From: HGM04593 sp045657945
GTDB lineage: Bacteria; Bacteroidota; Bacteroidia; Bacteroidales; Bacteroidaceae
Assembly: GCA_045657945.1 (NCBI GenBank)
Contig: JAZOUB010000008.1
Location: 1-64,000 of the forward strand
Length of the DNA: 64,000 bases
Direction: 5' to 3'
The notes below the pieces were generated by a model. The model saw nothing but the letters and a program-made list of their open reading frames with translations, did no database searches and was not told the origin of the DNA. Shown piece after piece: positions 16,957 through 25,328 of this stretch. The stretch's first letter is position 1; every line of letters starts with the position of its first letter. A program made the translations under genes and the position numbers.

Positions 16957-19900
16957 ATGGGTTTCAACGAATTTATAAGCAAACTTTTTGGAAACAAGGC
17001 AAAGCGTGACATGCGCGAGATACAGCCTTGGGTTGAGAAAATCAAAGCCGTATATCCAACAATCTCGGCTTTGAGCAATGACGAATTGCGTGCCGCATCG
17101 GCCGCACTCAAAGCAAAGATACAGGGTTCCGTAACAGAAGAGCGTGCCAAGATTGCCGAACTGAAGGCAAGTATTGAAGATACAGAGCTTGAAAAGAGAG
17201 AAGCTGTCTTCGCACAGATTGACAAGCTGGAAAAAGAGGTTCTTGAAAAGCTTGACAAGGCACTCGACGAGGCTCTGCCCGAGGCTTTTGCCATTGTAAA
17301 GGACAGTGCACGCCGTTTTGCCGAGAGCGAGGAAGTCGAGGTTACCGCAAACGACTTTGACCGTGCCTTGGCTGCAAAATTCGACTTTGTGACCATCGAT
17401 GGCGACAAGGCGATATTCCACAACCATTGGCAGGCCGGAGGAAACGAAACCGTATGGAACATGGTACACTATGATGTACAGCTGTTCGGTGGTGTAGTAC
17501 TGCACAAAGGAAAGATTGCCGAAATGGCAACCGGTGAGGGAAAGACACTTGTAGCGACACTTCCAGTATTCCTTAACGCACTCACAGGAAACGGTGTCCA
17601 CGTGGTAACCGTGAATGACTACCTTGCAAAGCGTGACTCGGAGTGGATGGGACCACTCTACATGTTCCACGGCTTGAGTGTAGATTGCATTGACAAGCAT
17701 CGTCCAAATTCGGACGAACGCCGCAAGGCATATCTTGCCGACATTACATTCGGCACAAACAACGAATTCGGCTTTGACTACCTGCGCGACAACATGGCAA
17801 CACAGCCAAGCGATCTTGTACAGCGCATGCATAACTATGCGATTGTCGATGAGGTTGACTCGGTGCTTATTGATGACGCCCGCACCCCACTCATCATCTC
17901 AGGCCCGGTACCACGCAACACAGACCAGATGTTCGAGGAGTACCGTCCATTGGTAGAGCGTCTTGTTGAGGCACAGAAGAAACTTGCGACACAACTGCTT
18001 GCCGAGGCAAGAACCAAGATATATTCGGACAACAAGGACGAGGTGAATGACGGTTACTTATCTCTGTTCCGTAGCCACAAGGCACTTCCAAAGAACAAGG
18101 CTCTCATCAAGTTGCTCAGCGAGCCGGGCGTAAAGACCGGTATGCTGAAGACCGAAGAGGTATATATGGAGCAGAACAACAAGCGCATGCCCGAGGCTGT
18201 TGCACCTCTCTATTTTGTAATTGACGAGAAGGGCAATACTGCCGATTTGACAGACAAGGGTATCGAGCTACTTACAGGAAACCTCACAGACCAGAGTTTC
18301 TTTGTCTTGCCAGATATTGCAACAGAACTTTCACAACTCGAGAATGACGAGACACTGACAAAAGAGGAGAAGATTACAAAGAAGGAGGAGATGCTCACGA
18401 ATTTCTCTATCAAGTCGGAACGAATCCACACAATACACCAGTTGCTGAAGGCATACACAATGTTCGATCGCGACGTAGAGTATGTGGTATCTGAAGACGG
18501 GCAGGTGAAGATTGTTGACGAGCAGACAGGCCGTATCATGGAGGGTCGCCGTTATTCGGACGGTTTGCACCAGGCCATCGAGGCCAAGGAGCGTGTAAAG
18601 GTAGAGGCTGCTACACAGACATTTGCAACCATCACATTGCAGAACTATTTCCGCATGTATCACAAATTGTCAGGTATGACAGGTACCGCTGAGACAGAGG
18701 CTGGCGAATTCTGGGACATCTACAAGCTTGACGTTGTGGTTATCCCAACAAACCGCCCGATTGCCCGCAAGGATATGAACGACCGCATCTACAAGACAAA
18801 GCGCGAGAAATACAACGCTGTGATTGAGGAGGTCGATAAACTTGTAAAGGCCGGACGACCGGTACTAGTGGGTACAACATCGGTAGAGATTTCGGAGTTG
18901 CTGAGCCGCTTGCTCACAATCCGCAAGATACCACACAACGTACTCAACGCCAAATTACACCAGAAGGAGGCCGACATTGTAGCAAAGGCAGGTCTCTCGG
19001 GCACCGTTACCATCGCAACCAACATGGCCGGTCGTGGTACCGACATTAAGCTGAGCAAGGAGGTACGCGATGCAGGAGGTCTCGCCATCATTGGTACAGA
19101 GCGCCACGAATCACGTCGCGTTGACCGCCAGCTACGTGGTCGCGCCGGACGACAGGGCGACCCGGGTTCATCAGTATTCTTCGTATCACTCGAGGACAAC
19201 CTCATGCGTCTGTTCGGTTCCGAGCGTATTGCAAGAACCCTTGACCGTCTTGGTTTCAAGGAGGGCGACATGATTGAGCACTCAATGATTTCAAGATCTA
19301 TCGAGCGTGCCCAGAAGAAGGTTGAGGAGAACAACTTCGGTATCCGCAAGCGCTTGCTCGAGTATGACGACGTAATGAACAAGCAGCGTAACGTGGTTTA
19401 TACAAAACGCCGCCATGCCCTCATAGGCGAGCGCATTGGCATGGACATCGTAAACATGGTGTGGGACCGTTGCTGCTACATTGCCGAAAACTACACATTT
19501 GAGGATGCAAAAATGGAGACACTCCGTATGTTCTCGGTTGACATGCCGATAACAAACGAGGAAGAGTTCTACAAGATGGAGCCCGAGGCCAAAGCCGACG
19601 CAATCTTTGAGGCAGCCATGGCCGGCTTCAAGCAGCGCACGGAAAGAATGGCCGAAATCGCACTGCCATTCATCAACTTCGTATATAAGGAACACCCCGA
19701 AATGCATGACAAAAACATTTATGTTCCGGTTACAGATGGCCGACATGTATATCAGATTCCTGTAAATGTGAAGGCTGCATACGAATCACAAGGCAAGGAG
19801 GTTATCAAATGCTTCGAGAAGTCAATTCTGCTCCACACCATTGACAACGCATGGAAAGAGAACCTGCGCGACCTCGATGACTTGAAGCATTCGGTACAGA

Positions 19901-20271
19901 ATGCAAGCTACGAACAGAAAGACCCACTGTTGATATTCAAGCTTGAATCTGTTACATTGTTTGACAGAATGGTTGGCAAGATCAATGACCAGACGGTTTC
20001 AATACTCATGCGCGGACAGATTCCGGTACAGGAGAAAGAGCAGTCCAATGTAAAGGTAGCTCCCGACCCAAGCCGCAACAGACCACAGCAAAAGTACAAC
20101 GAGACCAAAGTTGACTTGAACGACCGCAACCAGCAGGCTGCCGCACAACAAGACACACGCGAGAATGTAAAGCGTGAGCCACTGAGAGTTGAGAAGACTG
20201 TTGGCCGCAACGATCCTTGTCCTTGCGGTAGCGGCAAGAAGTTCAAGAACTGCCACGGCAAAAACATCTAA
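16957..20271 (+). CDS. secA: Preprotein translocase ATPase SecA
   Basis: The 1104-residue SecYEG motor drives preproteins across the inner membrane. Walker A is MATGEGKTLVATLP (near residue 190), Walker B lies in IVDEVDSVLIDDARTPLIISG (near 295), and NMAGRGTDIKL plus GRAGRQGDPGSS mark the second nucleotide-binding fold. The C-terminal SecB/lipid-binding zinc motif CPCGSGKKFKNCHGK is intact. The extra length over E. coli SecA (901 residues) is usual in Bacteroidetes and includes a charged insertion early in the first ATPase domain. A small gene follows after 12 bp, probably in the same transcript. Confidence 0.99.
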   Translation: MGFNEFISKLFGNKAKRDMREIQPWVEKIKAVYPTISALSNDELRAASAALKAKIQGSVTEERAKIAELKASIEDTELEKREAVFAQIDKLEKEVLEKLDKALDEALPEAFAIVKDSARRFAESEEVEVTANDFDRALAAKFDFVTIDGDKAIFHNHWQAGGNETVWNMVHYDVQLFGGVVLHKGKIAEMATGEGKTLVATLPVFLNALTGNGVHVVTVNDYLAKRDSEWMGPLYMFHGLSVDCIDKHRPNSDERRKAYLADITFGTNNEFGFDYLRDNMATQPSDLVQRMHNYAIVDEVDSVLIDDARTPLIISGPVPRNTDQMFEEYRPLVERLVEAQKKLATQLLAEARTKIYSDNKDEVNDGYLSLFRSHKALPKNKALIKLLSEPGVKTGMLKTEEVYMEQNNKRMPEAVAPLYFVIDEKGNTADLTDKGIELLTGNLTDQSFFVLPDIATELSQLENDETLTKEEKITKKEEMLTNFSIKSERIHTIHQLLKAYTMFDRDVEYVVSEDGQVKIVDEQTGRIMEGRRYSDGLHQAIEAKERVKVEAATQTFATITLQNYFRMYHKLSGMTGTAETEAGEFWDIYKLDVVVIPTNRPIARKDMNDRIYKTKREKYNAVIEEVDKLVKAGRPVLVGTTSVEISELLSRLLTIRKIPHNVLNAKLHQKEADIVAKAGLSGTVTIATNMAGRGTDIKLSKEVRDAGGLAIIGTERHESRRVDRQLRGRAGRQGDPGSSVFFVSLEDNLMRLFGSERIARTLDRLGFKEGDMIEHSMISRSIERAQKKVEENNFGIRKRLLEYDDVMNKQRNVVYTKRRHALIGERIGMDIVNMVWDRCCYIAENYTFEDAKMETLRMFSVDMPITNEEEFYKMEPEAKADAIFEAAMAGFKQRTERMAEIALPFINFVYKEHPEMHDKNIYVPVTDGRHVYQIPVNVKAAYESQGKEVIKCFEKSILLHTIDNAWKENLRDLDDLKHSVQNASYEQKDPLLIFKLESVTLFDRMVGKINDQTVSILMRGQIPVQEKEQSNVKVAPDPSRNRPQQKYNETKVDLNDRNQQAAAQQDTRENVKREPLRVEKTVGRNDPCPCGSGKKFKNCHGKNI

Positions 20272-20283
20272 AAACATAAAGAC

Positions 20284-20718
20284 ATGTCATTAAGCAGAGA
20301 AACACAAGAGATGCTGCAGGCTGCCGTCAAGAAGATGGCAAACAACTACATTACTGCAGAAGAGAGTTCTGTTACCGATTTTCACATTAAGGTCAACAGA
20401 GAGAATGGAGAGCTCACCATCCTTGATGATGATGACAAGACCCTCGCGCGCGTACATATTAAAGAATGGGAGGACGAGCAGGAATATGCTGTTATAGAAA
20501 AGGAGTTACAGAGCGAACTCACAAAAATGCAGCAGCAAGGAATGTTTGAGAGCTTGAACATTGCAAAGCCATACTCCTTTGTACTCACAGACGAGGAAGA
20601 CCAGTCAATCGTGGATCTGCTTATCATTGACGATGACACACTCATGCTCAACGCCGACCTTCTCGAAGGTTTCGACGAAGAGATGAATACTTTCTTGAAA
20701 AAATTATTGGAGGAATAA
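20284..20718 (+). CDS. Small acidic protein of unknown function
   Basis: The 144-residue product is soluble and strongly acidic (for example ILDDDDKTLARVHI and LIIDDDTLMLN), with no signal peptide or membrane segment. I do not recognise a domain. It follows secA by 12 bp on the same strand and is probably co-transcribed. Its last codons (FLKKLLEE) lie in the left arm of a perfect 17-bp inverted repeat, and the end KKLLEE-stop is repeated about 88 bp downstream, so the 3' end has been duplicated (see 20692-20885). Confidence 0.75.
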   Translation: MSLSRETQEMLQAAVKKMANNYITAEESSVTDFHIKVNRENGELTILDDDDKTLARVHIKEWEDEQEYAVIEKELQSELTKMQQQGMFESLNIAKPYSFVLTDEEDQSIVDLLIIDDDTLMLNADLLEGFDEEMNTFLKKLLEE

Positions 20719-20885
20719 TTTTTTCAAGAAATGGATAGACAAACCGAGCGAGTTAAAACAAGCGAGGTTTGTCAATTCAACAACAAAAAATTATTGGAGG
20801 AATAATTTTTTCAAGAAAGTATCGACAAACTGAGCAGCAACAAGTCGCACGGAACGAACGGGTTGCAATGAGCGAAGCTTGTCAA
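20692..20885 (+). repeat. Duplicated gene 3' end with inverted-repeat arms
   Basis: Copy 1 (20692-20730) is a perfect palindrome with 17-bp arms (TTCTTGAAAAAATTATT) and loop GGAGG, overlapping the stop codon. A near-identical block of about 33 bp recurs at 20786-20818. Each copy is followed by a further hairpin: GACAAACC/GGTTTGTC (20739-20774) and GACAA/TTGTC (20824-20883). The loops share GAGCGA or AAGCGA motifs. The unit is thus repeated twice in tandem with divergence. Confidence 0.85.
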
Positions 20886-20926
20886 CACAACATAAAGAAA
20901 GTATAGAAGAGTAATATCTCCACCCC

Positions 20927-20970
20927 GAATTCAGCACCATCTTTACCTTGGTAAGGAGGGTGCTGAATTC
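20927..20970 (+). terminator. Long hairpin, possible terminator of the secA operon
   Basis: A perfect 12-bp stem (GAATTCAGCACC and its complement) encloses a second small stem TTACC/GGTAA. No U-run follows, so it could instead be an RNA-stability or binding structure. Confidence 0.5.
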
Positions 20971-20985
20971 ATTCACTGCCATAAA

Positions 20986-21066
20986 AAAGGGGAGAGCAAA
21001 GAAAAAAAGAAAAAGAGGAAAGTACAAAGTGCAAAGAGCAAGCAACAAAAAAGAAAGAGAAAACAA
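20986..21066 (+). repeat. Purine-rich tract containing four heptamer-like units
   Basis: About 80 bases are almost entirely A and G. At 21019-21046 the sequence reads as AAAGTAC, AAAGTGC, AAAGAGC, AAGCAAC, the same 7-base periodicity as at 5938-6000. No gene is seen here; together with the repeats before it this fills the 514-bp gap between genes. Confidence 0.6.
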
Positions 21067-21091
21067 CTACATATAAAAAAACTCTACGCAC

Positions 21092-21122
21092 TTGGTTTAT
21101 TTTATAAACTTGTTTATATTTG
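21092..21122 (+). promoter_or_regulatory. Promoter of the membrane-protein/winged-helix pair
   Basis: TTG at 21092-21094, a 20-bp spacer and TATATTTG at 21115-21122 fit the Bacteroidetes consensus well. Transcription would start near 21129, leaving a leader of about 100 bases. Confidence 0.7.
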
Positions 21123-21232
21123 CAGCATCGAAAGAAAAACAAATCAATTGCAAGGATGTTTTTGTGGCACCACAACGCATATACACGCCTCTAAATTCAA
21201 ACCAGAAAAGTAACATATACAACACTTACATT

Positions 21233-21811
21233 ATGGAAACAAACAACATGACACCTGAGAAGAGTCTTCAAATCATCAGTGAAGCGATAGCGAAAAGCAG
21301 AAGAGACTTTGAAAAGAATGCCGGCTCCCCGTTAGTGACATGGGGAACTATAGTGTTTCTTTTCTCTATATTGGTATGGTTTATGTTACGGGAAACAAAT
21401 GACGGAAACTGGAATTTTCTTTGGTTCGGCATCCCTGTACTTGGTTGGCCACTAACACAGGCTAAAATGAGAAGAGAACAGAGTGAGGGCTCAAGCAGCT
21501 TTATAAGCAAGATGTTGGGATATATATGGATTGTTTACGGAATATTCGCGACATCACTTGCAACCGCGTTTGCATTCATTGCTCCGGAATACAGCGGTTT
21601 CCTAACCGCAGTGCTTTTGGGATTTGCAGCTACCATGACTGGGGTCATACTAAAGAATACATACATTACCATTGGCGGCATATTGACAGGTATTGGTTGC
21701 ACTATCGCCCTGTTTTATATTGAGAAGTGGGATGCAGCACTGCTATTCGCCGTTGCTGCGGTACTGAACCTCATTATCCCCGGATACATCATGAACAAAA
21801 AAGCGAAGTGA
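21233..21811 (+). CDS. Multi-pass membrane protein of unknown function
   Basis: From ATG 21233 the product has 192 residues. A cytoplasmic N-terminal helix (METNNMTPEKSLQIISEAIA) is followed by about six hydrophobic segments, near residues 33-52, 60-75, 95-117, 121-140, 144-162 and 168-187. The frame is open from 21092 but that part spans the promoter box, which excludes the earlier start. It is followed after 4 bp by a winged-helix regulator. Such pairs often mean the regulator controls the operon; the role of this membrane protein is unknown. Confidence 0.75.
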   Translation: METNNMTPEKSLQIISEAIAKSRRDFEKNAGSPLVTWGTIVFLFSILVWFMLRETNDGNWNFLWFGIPVLGWPLTQAKMRREQSEGSSSFISKMLGYIWIVYGIFATSLATAFAFIAPEYSGFLTAVLLGFAATMTGVILKNTYITIGGILTGIGCTIALFYIEKWDAALLFAVAAVLNLIIPGYIMNKKAK

Positions 21812-21815
21812 AACC

Positions 21816-22106
21816 ATGTTCAAGAAACTCGACCCACTACTCCACTCGGAGCTCAGACTGGCCGTTATGTCTGTGCTTGTCAATTGCGAGGAGGCCGATT
21901 TCGTCTATCTTCGCGAAACGACGGGAGCCACAGCCGGGAACATGAGCGTACAGATTGAGAAGCTCTCGATGGCCGGATACATAAAAGTTGAAAAATGTTT
22001 CAGAGGCAAAAAACCACATACAATATGCCGCATCACCGACTGCGGTTTCAAAGCTTTTGAAGAGTATATCGAAGCCCTGAAAACATATTTTCAGAAAGAA
22101 TCATAA
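21816..22106 (+). CDS. Winged-helix transcriptional regulator
   Basis: This 96-residue protein matches small MarR/ArsR-like winged-helix regulators: LHSELRLAVMSVLVNCEEADFVYLRETTGATAGNMSVQIEKLSMAGYIKVEKCFRGKKPHTICRIT gives the recognition helix (about residues 42-57) and a basic wing (RGKKPH). It starts 4 bp after the membrane-protein gene, so the two form an operon, and it probably represses its own promoter at 21092-21122. A hairpin follows at 22127-22154. Confidence 0.85.
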   Translation: MFKKLDPLLHSELRLAVMSVLVNCEEADFVYLRETTGATAGNMSVQIEKLSMAGYIKVEKCFRGKKPHTICRITDCGFKAFEEYIEALKTYFQKES

Positions 22107-22126
22107 ATCCAGCAAATGTTTATCAT

Positions 22127-22154
22127 TGCCCGCCAAATGTCATTTTGGCGGGCA
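22127..22154 (+). terminator. Hairpin after the winged-helix gene
   Basis: Perfect 11-bp stem TGCCCGCCAAA with a 6-base loop and complement. It has no U-tract, but its position right after the operon suggests termination or 3'-end protection. Confidence 0.6.
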
Positions 22155-22240
22155 AACTATACATAATCGCCACATGCTTTCACGAAAGATTTGGCAAAAA
22201 GTTAAATATTGAAAAATTTCCGCAATTTGTAGGAAAACTT

Positions 22241-22272
22241 TTTGTTTGAGTTAAGTTTTCGCAGTATCTTTG
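22241..22272 (+). promoter_or_regulatory. Promoter of the RND efflux operon
   Basis: TTTG at 22241-22244 and TATCTTTG at 22265-22272, 20 bp apart, match the Bacteroidetes consensus. The transcript would begin only about 10-20 bases before the regulator start, so the TetR protein likely binds nearby. Confidence 0.7.
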
Positions 22273-22286
22273 CATGGTGAAATAAT

Positions 22287-22943
22287 TTGGGAGAGAAAGT
22301 GAAAGAAAAGAACTGCAAAAAGGAGACCTACGGCATGATTGTCGAAACAGCACACCAGTTGTTCATTGAGCACGGCATAAAGGACGTCAAGATGGATGAC
22401 ATTGCTGCAAGGCTGTCAATCTCAAAGCGCACGATATACGAGCTGTTCAATGACAAGGAGCAGCTTTTACGCGAAGTCCTGGCGTTGCAGAACGAAAAGA
22501 TGCAAGAAAACGGCAAGGAAATAATCCGCAGTTCCAAGCATATCCTTGAAATAATACTCAAGTTGTACAACCTGCATTTTGAATTGCTGAAGAAAGTGAA
22601 CAGCAAATTCTTCGCCGAACTCAACAAGTACCCCGAAATATGCAAGGAGAAACAGAGCAAGGAGAAACAGAATGCAAAGAAATTCTGCGCATGGATGGAG
22701 ATGGGACGCCAACAAGGGCTGTTCCGAGAAGATGCCGACTTCGAGATTCTGACATTCATCCTTAAAAGGGACTTGACAACAATCCTTGAAGTTAAAATGC
22801 AGAAGTCTCACCCCCAACTCAGCAAATACTCTCCTGATGAGTTGGGACGCAAATTGATACTTTTCTACTTAAGAGGCATATCAACGCCCAAAGGACAGGA
22901 AATAATTGAAGAATACTTGAAAAGAAACGAAACAATAATATAA
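22287..22943 (+). CDS. TetR/AcrR-family regulator of the efflux operon
   Basis: The 218-residue protein has an N-terminal TetR DNA-binding domain: IVETAHQLFIEHGIKDVKMDDIAARLSISKRTIYELFNDKEQLL (about residues 18-61). The C-terminal ligand-binding part is helical. No ATG exists near the 5' end: the frame begins at TTG 22287, but GTG 22299 is preceded by GGGAGAG at a suitable distance and may be the real start. It lies 5 bp before the TolC gene, so it is the first gene of the efflux operon and presumably its local repressor. Confidence 0.9.
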   Translation: MGEKVKEKNCKKETYGMIVETAHQLFIEHGIKDVKMDDIAARLSISKRTIYELFNDKEQLLREVLALQNEKMQENGKEIIRSSKHILEIILKLYNLHFELLKKVNSKFFAELNKYPEICKEKQSKEKQNAKKFCAWMEMGRQQGLFREDADFEILTFILKRDLTTILEVKMQKSHPQLSKYSPDELGRKLILFYLRGISTPKGQEIIEEYLKRNETII

Positions 22944-22948
22944 GAGTT

Positions 22949-24280
22949 ATGAAAATCAAGATGAGATTTATGGCAGTTGCGGCGTTGCTGACAGCATTCA
23001 CGCTCACAACAAACGCACAACAGAGCACTCCTACAATGGAAATTACGCTCGACAAGGCTATTGAGTTGGCTTTGAGCGACAACCCGACAATGAAGGTTGC
23101 CGAGAAGGAGATTGAGTTGAAAGAGGTTTCAATGACCGAAACTTGGCAGAACCTGTTGCCATCGGTTACCCTTGATGGTGCAATCCAATACAACATTCAG
23201 GTTGCTTCAATGAAGATGGACATGAGTGGCCAGACGATGGAAATCAAGATGGGTAAGGATGATTCTAACACATGGAACGCCGGCTTGCAGGTTGCCATTC
23301 CACTCTATGCCCCAGCTGTTTATCAGGCTATGAACATGACAAAGAGCGACCTGCAGCTCGCATATGAAAAGAGCCGTGGCTCAAAGCTCGACCTCATCAA
23401 CCAGGTTACAAAGGCATATTACCAGCTGATGCTTGCACAGGACTCATACGAAGTTCTTATGGAGAATTTCAAGCTTGCCGAGGCGAACTACGACATCGTA
23501 AATGCAATGTTCGAGCAGGGACGCGTGAGCGAGTATGACAAGATCAGTGCCGAGGTACAGAAGAACAACGCATGGCCTTCAGTCGTTAGCGGCAAGAACG
23601 GCGTTGAACTTGCACAGTTGCAGCTCAAGGTTCTCATGGGTATCACTGCCGATGTAAGATTCATCATCAAGGACAACCTGAAGAACTATGAGAAGGAGAT
23701 GGCATTGGCTGCAACAACTGAGATTGACCTCAGCAACAACTCGTCTTTAAAACAGATTGACCTTCAGGGAGAACTGTTACACAAGCAACGCAAGATGTTA
23801 CAGACATCGTTCCAGCCGACACTTGCCCTTGTGGGAAGCTATCAGTACCAGTCAATTTCCAACACCAACTGGAACATCGCAAAATACAATTGGAGCGATG
23901 CTGCGTCCGTTACTCTCTCACTCAGCATTCCACTCTACAAGGCAAGCAACTTCACAAGCCTGAAGACCAACAAAATTCAGCAGTACCAGCTTGCCGAGAC
24001 AAGAATAAACACTGAGCGTATGCTCAACATGCAGGCACAGAGCTATGTTGACAACATGACTGCAAGTGCAGAGCAGCTCGAGAGCAGCAAAGCTGCTGTT
24101 GAATTGGCACAGAAGGGTCTTGAAATCAGCCAGAAACGTTATGACGTGGGTAAAGGCACTATTCTTGAGTTGACAAACTCACAGGTTTCACTCACGAACA
24201 CACGTTTGTCATACAATAACACAATATATGAATATCTTGTGGCAAAGACCGATTTGAATAAAGTACTTGGAGTAGAATAA
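22949..24280 (+). CDS. TolC-family outer-membrane efflux protein
   Basis: The 443-residue protein has a Sec signal peptide (MKIKMRFMAVAALLTAFTLTTNAQ) and two TolC repeats. Each begins with long helices, seen as TLDKAIELALSDNPTMKVAEKEIELKEV and later LEISQKRYDVGKGTILELTNSQVSLTNTRLSYNNTIYEYLVAKTDLNKVLGVE, the standard family ending. It forms the outer-membrane exit duct for the RND pump encoded downstream. Spacing is 5 bp from the regulator and 17 bp to the adaptor. Confidence 0.95.
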   Translation: MKIKMRFMAVAALLTAFTLTTNAQQSTPTMEITLDKAIELALSDNPTMKVAEKEIELKEVSMTETWQNLLPSVTLDGAIQYNIQVASMKMDMSGQTMEIKMGKDDSNTWNAGLQVAIPLYAPAVYQAMNMTKSDLQLAYEKSRGSKLDLINQVTKAYYQLMLAQDSYEVLMENFKLAEANYDIVNAMFEQGRVSEYDKISAEVQKNNAWPSVVSGKNGVELAQLQLKVLMGITADVRFIIKDNLKNYEKEMALAATTEIDLSNNSSLKQIDLQGELLHKQRKMLQTSFQPTLALVGSYQYQSISNTNWNIAKYNWSDAASVTLSLSIPLYKASNFTSLKTNKIQQYQLAETRINTERMLNMQAQSYVDNMTASAEQLESSKAAVELAQKGLEISQKRYDVGKGTILELTNSQVSLTNTRLSYNNTIYEYLVAKTDLNKVLGVE

Positions 24281-24297
24281 ACAAAAAATATTGACCT

Positions 24298-25305
24298 ATG
24301 AAAAAGAATTTGAAATTCATTGCTATGGCAACACTGGTAATGTTCTGCGCTTGCGGTAAGAAAGAACAGAAAGCCATAGAGACAATTGAGAAGCCGGTAG
24401 TAAAGGTGGAAAGAGTCACAACAGAATCTGTCGCACAGCTCGAGGAATACCCCACAACTGTTGAAGCGGAAATCAAGAACAACATAATACCTAACTCTCC
24501 GCTGAGAATTGAGAAGATTTTTGTGGAAATCGGTGACAATGTAAAGAAGGGTGACAAGCTCGTACAACTCGACGCAAAGGACCTTGACAAGCTAGAACTC
24601 CAGTATGAATACCAGAAAACGGATTTCGAGCGCATTGAGGAGCTCTACAGAGTTGGCGGTATTGCCAAGGCTGACTATGAGAATGCAAAGACACAGCTTG
24701 ACATAACCAAGAAGACACTTGACAGTCGCACTGAGAACACTCTGCTCGTGAGCCCTATCGACGGTATTATCTCTGCACGCAACTATGACAACGGAGATAT
24801 GTACAACGGTCAACCTATTCTTGTTGTAGAGCAGATTTCACCTGTTAAGATGAAGGTGAACATCAGTGAGTCATACTATGCGAAGACCAACAAGAATCTT
24901 GATGTAAAACTCACATTCGACGCATACGGAAGCGAGGTTTTTGATGGCAAGATAGATATTATCTACCCGACAATCAGCTCAAGCACACACACATTTCCAG
25001 TTGAGATTATTGTAGAGAATTCAGACCAGAAGATACGCCCGGGTATGTATGGAAAGGCAATTATCAATTTTGGCTCTGCCGACCACGTTGTAGTACCAGA
25101 CATGGCTGTCAAGAAGCAGGCCGGTAGCGGAGACTACTATGTTTACACATACAACAACGGCATAGTCAAGAACCACAAGGTTGAACTCGGCCGTCGCATG
25201 GGAAACCGTTATGAATTGCTGTCGGGTATCAAGCCAGGCGAAACTGTTGTTGTTGCCGGAGTTGAGAAGCTCGTGGATGGAATTGAAGTTGAAGTAATTG
25301 AATAA
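24298..25305 (+). CDS. RND efflux periplasmic adaptor (membrane-fusion protein)
   Basis: This 335-residue protein has a lipoprotein-like signal (LVMFCAC, Cys20). A biotinyl/lipoyl-like half motif IEKIFVEIGDNVKKGDKLVQLDAKD leads into a short alpha hairpin (about residues 100-145), then the second half VSPIDGIISARNYDNGDMYNGQP, a beta-barrel domain, and a membrane-proximal domain ending SGIKPGETVVVAGVEKLVDGIEVEV. It bridges the inner-membrane pump and the TolC duct in the same operon. Confidence 0.95.
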   Translation: MKKNLKFIAMATLVMFCACGKKEQKAIETIEKPVVKVERVTTESVAQLEEYPTTVEAEIKNNIIPNSPLRIEKIFVEIGDNVKKGDKLVQLDAKDLDKLELQYEYQKTDFERIEELYRVGGIAKADYENAKTQLDITKKTLDSRTENTLLVSPIDGIISARNYDNGDMYNGQPILVVEQISPVKMKVNISESYYAKTNKNLDVKLTFDAYGSEVFDGKIDIIYPTISSSTHTFPVEIIVENSDQKIRPGMYGKAIINFGSADHVVVPDMAVKKQAGSGDYYVYTYNNGIVKNHKVELGRRMGNRYELLSGIKPGETVVVAGVEKLVDGIEVEVIE

Positions 25306-25328
25306 GTAATAGAATAAAATACAAAAAT

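Noticed and set aside
16870..17832. Open frame of 320 codons antisense to secA
   Set aside because: It shadows the conserved SecA ATPase region; its residues are low in charge and Cys/Val-rich, typical of antisense frames.
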